A DNA stretch of 64,000 bases from the NCBI GenBank assembly GCA_035578905.1, contig JAQJVL010001104.1, forward strand, positions 124,001-188,000, read 5' to 3'. Positions within the stretch are counted from its first letter, which is position 1. Every line of letters begins with the position of its first letter. The position numbers were made by a program, and so were the translations under genes. Of the stretch, positions 58,341 to 64,000 are shown in pieces. The notes beneath the pieces are model-generated. The model saw nothing but the letters and a program-made list of their open reading frames with translations, had not been told where the DNA came from and searched no databases. This DNA comes from Stictocephala bisonia. Its lineage: Eukaryota > Arthropoda > Insecta > Hemiptera > Membracidae.

Positions 58341-60110
58341 CTATCTGTAACTGGATGCGATAAGCAACTCCGATGCACCCCCTCCCAAGGTCAACAACCA
58401 TTCTGTGACTTTCCTTTTGTACGTTACTAGCTTAAGTTGCTGGAATTCTCTGAGTTTATTTGGGATATTTCTAAAAAGATATTGCATTATGAAATGGGAG
58501 GTGGATAATGAGTACACATTCTCAAGTCTTTCTGTTTGTATGTTAGTGTTTTGAGAATATCGGGTAAAATAATTGTGGTCGGGTTGAATGTAAATACAAT
58601 TAAAGTTATTATAAGAGTATAAAAGTAGTGATTTATATATATAGCTGTCTAACAGTTTATACCTTGAATTCTTCAAAAAAAATGTCTGTTGGATATCTTC
58701 TATTTTTACTCATTGTGATTTTTATTATTAACGTTGTATGATGGCTCAAGTATTGATTTGAAAGCACCACCCCAAGCTATATTCCCGCACAAAAATAGTG
58801 ATTGGTAATATGCCAATTTTGGCAGTATGACAATTTTATATCTGGCGGCTCAAGGATTTCTCGTAACTGTCTGAAAACAAATGATAGTTTATGAGCCTTC
58901 TTTTTTACAAAATCAATATGATCACACCACCTCATTCTTTTATCGTAAGTCACTCCTAAATACTTATATGAATCAACCTGGTCGAATTCTGCACAGGTAC
59001 AAGAATCCCCAATGGAACAATTGGTATTGTGCAATTTTAAAGTTTTCCTACCTAGGTCTGTAATGGGTCTTAGAGATATTGCCATAAATTTAGATTTTGA
59101 GGTATTAAGTGCTAACAAATTCTGATCAAACCACGTTTTCACTAATTTCAGATTGTTTTCTGCGTTTTTGCAAACCAAGTTCCAATTGTTTCCCTAAACA
59201 AAATAGCCGAATCATTGGCAAATAAATATAACTTTCCATTTAAATTTAGTTTTGCTAAGTTATTTATATAAATTTAAAAAAGTATTGGCCCCAATGTGCT
59301 ACCTTGTATTACTATAATCAACAGGTTTAGCATCACATGAGATTCCATTAATTGAAACAATTTGTCTATGGGCCCTTAGATAACTCTTAAACCATGTAAA
59401 ACAATTTCCATGACAGCCAACTAAATTTAATTTAACTAAAAGTTTGGACCGATCCACCGAATCAAAGGCCTTAGCTAGATCTAGAAAAACCTCAATGAAA
59501 CGTTTGTTGTTACTAATTGAGTAATTAATATCTCATGTAAGTTGATAATGAGCATCAGAAATATTTTTGACATTTCTGAAACCAAATTGCCGGTCAGACA
59601 GGATATTATTTGTTGTTAAATAGTAAACGAATTGCAGTTTGACTAATTTCTCCATAACTTTTGAAAACACGCTTAATAATGAGATTGGTCGGAAGTTGCT
59701 TTTGCATGTGACACCATTTCCTTTATATAGTGGTATCACTTTTGCCGTTTTAAATAAAACTGGAAAAACACCTAAACTAAAGCTCTGATTAATAATATGC
59801 AGTAATGGGGTAATTAAGAAGACAATGTTACTCTTGAGAAGGGACGCAGCAATTCCGACGCATCCAGGTGCAGACCCACCCCTTAAACTGTTAACTTGCT
59901 GCAATACATCCTGTTCAGTTACTGTGTCTAAAACAAAGTTAGTGTTAACTCTGTTTGATTTTCTCGGCCAAATGTTTTTCTACCTCTGAGAAACAGGAAT
60001 TAAAATCATTGGATACTTCTTGGAAAGCGACTTCTGATAGTGCAATATTTGGATTGTTCATATATTTTTTTATTGGAAACGCATCTTTATTTTTTGTAAT
60101 TTACTATAAT
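58341..60110 (-). pseudogene. LINE reverse transcriptase remnant, long
   Basis: Minus-strand non-LTR RT from before the polymerase core to near its C-terminus. In order: NDFNSCFSEVEKHLAEKI, SLRGGSAPGCVGIAASLLK, VFPVLFKTAKVIPLYKGNG, NFRPISLLSVFSKVMEKLV, FIEVFLDLAKAFDSVDRSKL, LYLFANDSAILF, WFDQNLLALNTSKSKFMAIS and YKYLGVTYDKRMRWCDHIDF. The last part is PDHNYFTRYSQ to a stop. The catalytic box is FAND instead of FADD, and several stops and frameshifts occur. It is antisense within the large intron of the chitinase-like gene. Confidence 0.88.
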
Positions 60111-60129
60111 CAACCCAATGTTATTCTTT

Positions 60130-60330
60130 TGGAAAGAAGGAAATTTTTAGGGGCTGTTTGTACCCCTTAGGAATGGAATTTTGAAAAATCCTATCTTAGT
60201 GGGTTCCTTCAATACTAAACCTAACTTCTTTAACATTTTGTGTAAATCTGTTTGGTGGTTTTTAGGATTTCGTGATGAGTGGGTGAGTGAGTCAGTGATA
60301 TTTGGCTTTTATACATATAGATTAAAAATA
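60130..60330 (+). repeat. R-family-like dispersed repeat with GAGTGAGTCAGTGA end
   Basis: Reads CCCCTTAGGAATGGAATTTT, GGGTTCCTTCAATACTAAAC, then GGATTTCGTGATGAGTGGGT, GAGTGAGTCAGTGATATTTG and GCTTTTATACATATAGAT. The end matches the start of R (reverse complement) and the end of 28,310-28,560. Confidence 0.5.
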
Positions 60331-60604
60331 CTCTTTGTACAACTAATTTACCCTGAGTACACATACAAATTTAACAATTCAAATATTAAAATAGGTAGGC
60401 CTAGTTCTGTATATATTTTGTTTGAGATTTTTTCTGAGAATATTCAATGATGTACAGTTTTACTTGTAATTCTGATAATAGTATACAAATAAGTGGTCCT
60501 TAAAATGTATTGTCATGAGTTAAATATAGAGTAAGCAAATAATAACCCATACAATTTTACGTTTTCTGTAAAAAATAGTATATTTCATAACAAGAGTGGA
60601 AAAT

Positions 60605-60686
60605 GGGATTTTGCATGTTCGAGACCATATTTTTGAAGTGCGAGACTTGTCAAGCACTTCAATTAGTCGAGAACATTCAAAATCCT
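60605..60686. repeat. Imperfect palindrome next to the recombinase remnant
   Basis: Outer arms GGGATTTTGCATGTTCGAGAC and, reversed, AGGATTTTGAATGTTCTCGAC; an inner hairpin GAAGTGC / GCACTTC. It lies immediately beyond the stop of the tyrosine recombinase fragment and may be its element's end. Confidence 0.7.
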
Positions 60687-60690
60687 ACAG

Positions 60691-61237
60691 TTACGGTAAA
60701 ACTTCTATGTACAGGCGTTTTCCATCCTTAAGAAAAACTGAAAAATAATTATCGTTGTCTTTAACATCATTGTATTTCAAATTTAATAAATCATCTTTTT
60801 GGCACGCTCTGAACACTATAATAGTTAGAATTACTTTACAAAGCAGCCATTCCTTGTCATCAGCTTTAATCAAGAACTCGAAAACTTCATCAACAGTAAA
60901 AACCTTGGATTTTGTTGGTTTATAACCATCTGATTTTCGTTTTAAAAAAAATGCTTTTGAAAATGTAGAAAAATCTATATTTTCAGATCTTAAAATTGCT
61001 TTTTATCATTAAGAATTTGCTCCACATAGTCGTGGGCTTGTTAACTTTTGACAGCTCTGACAAATAAACCAGCATAATGTCATCACTTACGGAACCACTT
61101 TCTACATTTTCCTTCTCCAGCCACGAACAAAACTTCTTGTACTCTTCATTGTATCTTTCCTTTGATTTTTTAGGAAGAAGATCATATATCACTTCCTCCG
61201 CTCTACTTTTTAACGACAAGGGCACAGGCACTTCCAT
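60691..61237 (-). pseudogene. Crypton-like tyrosine recombinase, truncated and frameshifted
   Basis: The first block starts MEVPVPLSLKSRAEEVIYDL and contains LLPKKSKERYNEEYKKFCSW, DDIMLVYLSELS and PTTMWSKFLMIKSNF, the helical core-binding domain found in Crypton-type recombinases of insects. After a frameshift near 61,000, the second block reads FLKRKSDGYKPTKSKVFTVD, EVFEFLIKADDKEWLLCKVI, FRACQKDDLLNLKYNDV and ends RLYIEVLP-stop. The first catalytic Arg of the G-x-x-R-x-x-E-L-type motif appears as Gln (ACQKDDL), and the downstream H-x-x-R and Tyr nucleophile are missing. It is therefore inactive. Confidence 0.7.
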
Positions 61238-61867
61238 TTCAGTTGGCGAAACGATAACAAGAATGTTTTAAAAAGCTTTTGAAGGTTATTAAGTTGTTGA
61301 TAGTGGAAAATTTTCGAACGTAAACAATGTTACTTTCGACTGTCAACAATAGACAGCTGTGGGAAATATGATGTTTCGCTGGTTATAAACACTTAACGAA
61401 AACAGCTGAACTCATGGTAGTGTTGTGAACAAAGTATTTTATGGTATGTTCATGGATAGTGATAGATTTACAGTATTCAATGATATTAGAAATTGTTAAA
61501 ACTGAATTATATTTCTTTAGAATGTTCACTTTGGAGAACTGAGTCCTTACCATGTTATCTAAAATTAACCTATACTATTGTTATGTAGCTTAACTCCTTC
61601 AGGACTCCATCCGTGTGGTGTGCCTTAATTTTTAGGTTGCATATAACAAAGTAAAAAGCAAAGTTTATCAGCTTTGCTGTGCAGGGCTGACTCTTCTTGT
61701 TAGGATATCAGCTGATAAAGGCACTTATCGTTCTTTGTGAGAAATATATTTGAACAATTGTGTGTGTGTGTGTATTTGAACAATTGGATTAAACATTATC
61801 AATTTTTACGTACATTTACAATTTTCATTTATGTATTCAATATCAAAAGCTCATGTATAGTGATGAC
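61238..61867. other. Intron sequence, no clear feature
   Basis: Contains a GT microsatellite at about 61,761-61,774 between two TTTGAACAATTG words. No coding sequence. Confidence 0.45.
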
Positions 61868-61902
61868 ACACCTGCCCACCCGTACACGCACAGGGGTAAT
61901 GA
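61868..61902 (+). repeat. Single copy of the G-quadruplex minisatellite unit, locus 5
   Basis: CACCTGCCCACCCGTACACG then CACAGGGGTAATGA: one unit of the 36-bp family in the C-rich orientation. It lies about 80 bp beyond the 3' end of a LINE remnant. It could be a seed unit or a contracted array. Confidence 0.7.
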
Positions 61903-61979
61903 TCAGCAATTGTTAAATGGTTATACTTTATACTCTGATGGATATTTCTAAAAATACATATATATCCTAATCCTGTTCT

Positions 61980-63110
61980 TGTTCACGGGGTCTAGGTTTT
62001 GACAAGCGCTCTCCATCATTTTCTGTCCAACAAACTTCTCTCTTCCTTGATCTGCTCCTAACTGCTCCCCCTTCTAACAATCTTCATTTTGACACCCGCC
62101 AACCATCTCTTTCTTGGTCTTCCTCTAGCTCTTTTTCATTCTTCTATAATTTCTTATATTCTCCTTGGATATCTGCCAATCTCCATTCTTTTGACATGAT
62201 CATATACATGGATATTATTTCCAATGTTTCCTATTGTACTATTAACTCTCAGCGTCCTTCTTTTGTCTTTAAGAAGAGGTTGATCCTCCTTCTTAACCTT
62301 ACTCTGTCCGTTCGCTTAGTTTATTCATCTATTCAGGACACTTATTCTGTCCGACAAATTCTTATTTCCTCATTTCTTATTCTTATTCTCATTTATTATT
62401 TCCTTCTCTTCTTGTTTTGCTCCAACACCTCTCAGAAATCTCATTTCAGCTGCTTGCATTCGGCTCCAGTCTTTTTTGTTCAAGGTCATTTTGTCTAGGC
62501 ATATTGGGGTATAATAAGACTTAAACATTACTTATTTTTGTTCCAAACCAGGTGTTTAATAGTTTGTTAACAATATCCCCATTTCTGTATTTTGGCAATT
62601 ATTTCCTCTTCCTATTTCCCCTCCATAGATACTAACGCTCCCAGGTATTTAAAACTATATACTTTCTTTTACGGCCCTTCCTCTATTATTATATCTTCTA
62701 TTATTCTTCCAATTTTTGGAAGATCTATGGGAGATTCTCATAGACCTTAGGGCAAAAATAAGATTTATAATGCTTCTATTTCTACTGAAAATTGTGTCGT
62801 TCCTCACTCAGTTCTTCAACTTTCACCCTTAATTCTGTTCAAAATAATTCTTTCAAAAACTTTAGACATTTGTATTATTAATGTTCCACCTGTAGTTCTC
62901 ACACGGTCTTCTGTTACCTTTCTTGAAAAAAGGGAATATTTGTCCCTTACAACATTCCTCTGGGAAACAATTTTCCTCCCAAATACCTCTGAAAATCCTA
63001 TTTAACCACTGTTTTCCCACTAGCCCCGCAGCTATTGTCATATCTACTGTCACTTCGTCTGAGCCAGGGGCTTTACTACTGTGCATGCCTTTTAGTGCAT
63101 CTTATACTCC
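61980..63110 (-). pseudogene. RTE-like LINE remnant
   Basis: The upstream part (63,086 downwards) reads KAPGSDEVTVDMTIAAGLVG, WLNRIFRGIWEENCFPEE, GQIFPFFKKGNRRPCENYR, the K-(S/A)-P-G-x-D-E and P-I-F-K-K-G-(D/N)-x-x-x-x-x-N-Y-R-G blocks of RTE-type RTs. The downstream end (62,180-61,980) reads GRPRKRWLAGVKMKIVRRGS, EQIKEERSLLDRK and WRALVKT with stops, the usual C-terminal G-R-P-R-x-R-W...D-R-x-x-W pattern. The middle is too degraded to read. Confidence 0.7.
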
Positions 63111-63239
63111 TCCCATACTTAAATTTTTAACAGTTCCTGTAATCTTTAGTTTTGGAATATTTCTACAAATAAATTATGGAAAGTACAATATAAACATTAG
63201 AAACCAATTTAAATTGGACATTTTGGAGACATATTAGGA

Positions 63240-64000
63240 TTAATAATTACTTTTCTATTAAATTCAGGTTTAAACTTTGAAGTGTACTCTCCCACAGAGA
63301 TGTGACATCAGAATAAAAAGTCAACCATAAAAAAGCTAAGAGATAATTTTAGCTTTTTTATGTCATTTGCTGCAATCGACCATATTCAAATGATAAGGTC
63401 TAACTGGTAGCCTACTTGATCTGGCAACACTAAGACAATCCTCACAATATTCAGCAGTATCCCAAATCATTTTGTCTGCTTTGCACAGAACCTCTTCAAC
63501 GTGTTTCTTCCAAGGCTCAAATGCAGTTTTCTTCTTTTCTCTTTACGCCTTACTTACAGCTTTCAACCATATAATCCTTGTAATTCTTCTTGGTCTACTT
63601 GCTTCCACTCTCCTCTAAAGAATTTGTTTGACACACTATCAACTTTTATTCTTTTCTCATAACTAAATCGTCTCATTCTATCTCTATGTCTTTTCGTAGA
63701 TGTATTCTGATTTCATTCCTTATGATACCTCTCCTTGTCACTCTCACGATGCATTTTTGGTGTTTCATTTTGCTTGCCTGAAAACAGTAACACTGAGATA
63801 ATAATAGTTTGTTGATCAAGGCAACCAAAACTCAGTTTAAGCTAGAATCCAAACCACTTTTTATAGATCTGACTTCACAAATCTTCCAATGAACTCTATT
63901 ACAAACCTGACCATCCAAATTGTTGGCCAGTCCAAGGGTTTTATTCAAATAAGGGAAGTGAAAGAAATGAGCCCTGAAGAGAAATAATTTTTGGAGAAAT
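63240..64000. other. Degraded sequence, possibly more LINE
   Basis: On the minus strand, 63,790-63,610 gives CIVRVTRRGIIRNEIRIHL and RKDIEIE, reminiscent of the T-x-R-D-R-x-R-N-x-x-I segment near the C-terminus of RTE-type ORFs, but stops interrupt it. No other feature. Confidence 0.35.

Noticed and set aside
1..64000. Bacterial or symbiont contamination
   Set aside because: No operon-like coding density; spliced eukaryotic genes and arthropod transposons run across the whole window.

Overview
The window is nuclear DNA from an animal, almost certainly an arthropod and probably an insect. It is AT-rich, has long introns with GT..AG borders, and carries dense degraded transposons of arthropod type. 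The two recognisable genes are most like insect versions. I cannot name the species; a hemipteroid insect is a guess.

Left half (about 2.5-30.7 kb): the 5' part of the glycogen debranching enzyme gene (AGL) on the minus strand. Five exons at 2,474-11,614 join in phase and encode the N-terminal region up to the first GH13 active-site motif. The rest of the gene lies off the left edge. A phase-compatible exon at 30,518-30,666 could supply an alternative N-terminus with an N-myristoylation-type start. If so, the 19-kb intron 1 (11.6-30.5 kb) holds a compound satellite block (12.9-18.3 kb), a TTAA-type transposon with interleaved inverted repeats (19-20.4 kb), a 2.6-kb array of 36-bp repeats (22.4-25.0 kb), a non-autonomous Helitron and a LINE remnant.

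Middle (30.7-48.9 kb): no convincing coding sequence. It contains a clean hAT-type MITE with an 8-bp target duplication, a local tandem duplication and scattered copies of repeats also found elsewhere in the window.

Right half (48.9-64 kb): a possible terminal exon of an unidentified plus-strand gene at 48,988-49,112. It is followed by the first four coding exons of a secreted GH18 chitinase-like gene (50,691-57,001) whose catalytic acidic residues are all replaced. That gene continues off the right edge. Its introns carry Tigger-like and mariner-like MITEs, a LINE remnant, a broken Crypton-like tyrosine recombinase and another LINE.

Most unusual: one family of minisatellite, with a roughly 36-bp unit made of a constant block plus a (CCCR)n tract whose G-rich strand is a textbook G-quadruplex, occurs at five separate places in both orientations. 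At two of them it sits inside LINE reverse transcriptase sequence, once as six perfect units in frame. This looks like a minisatellite that has moved, and is the best candidate here for something undescribed.
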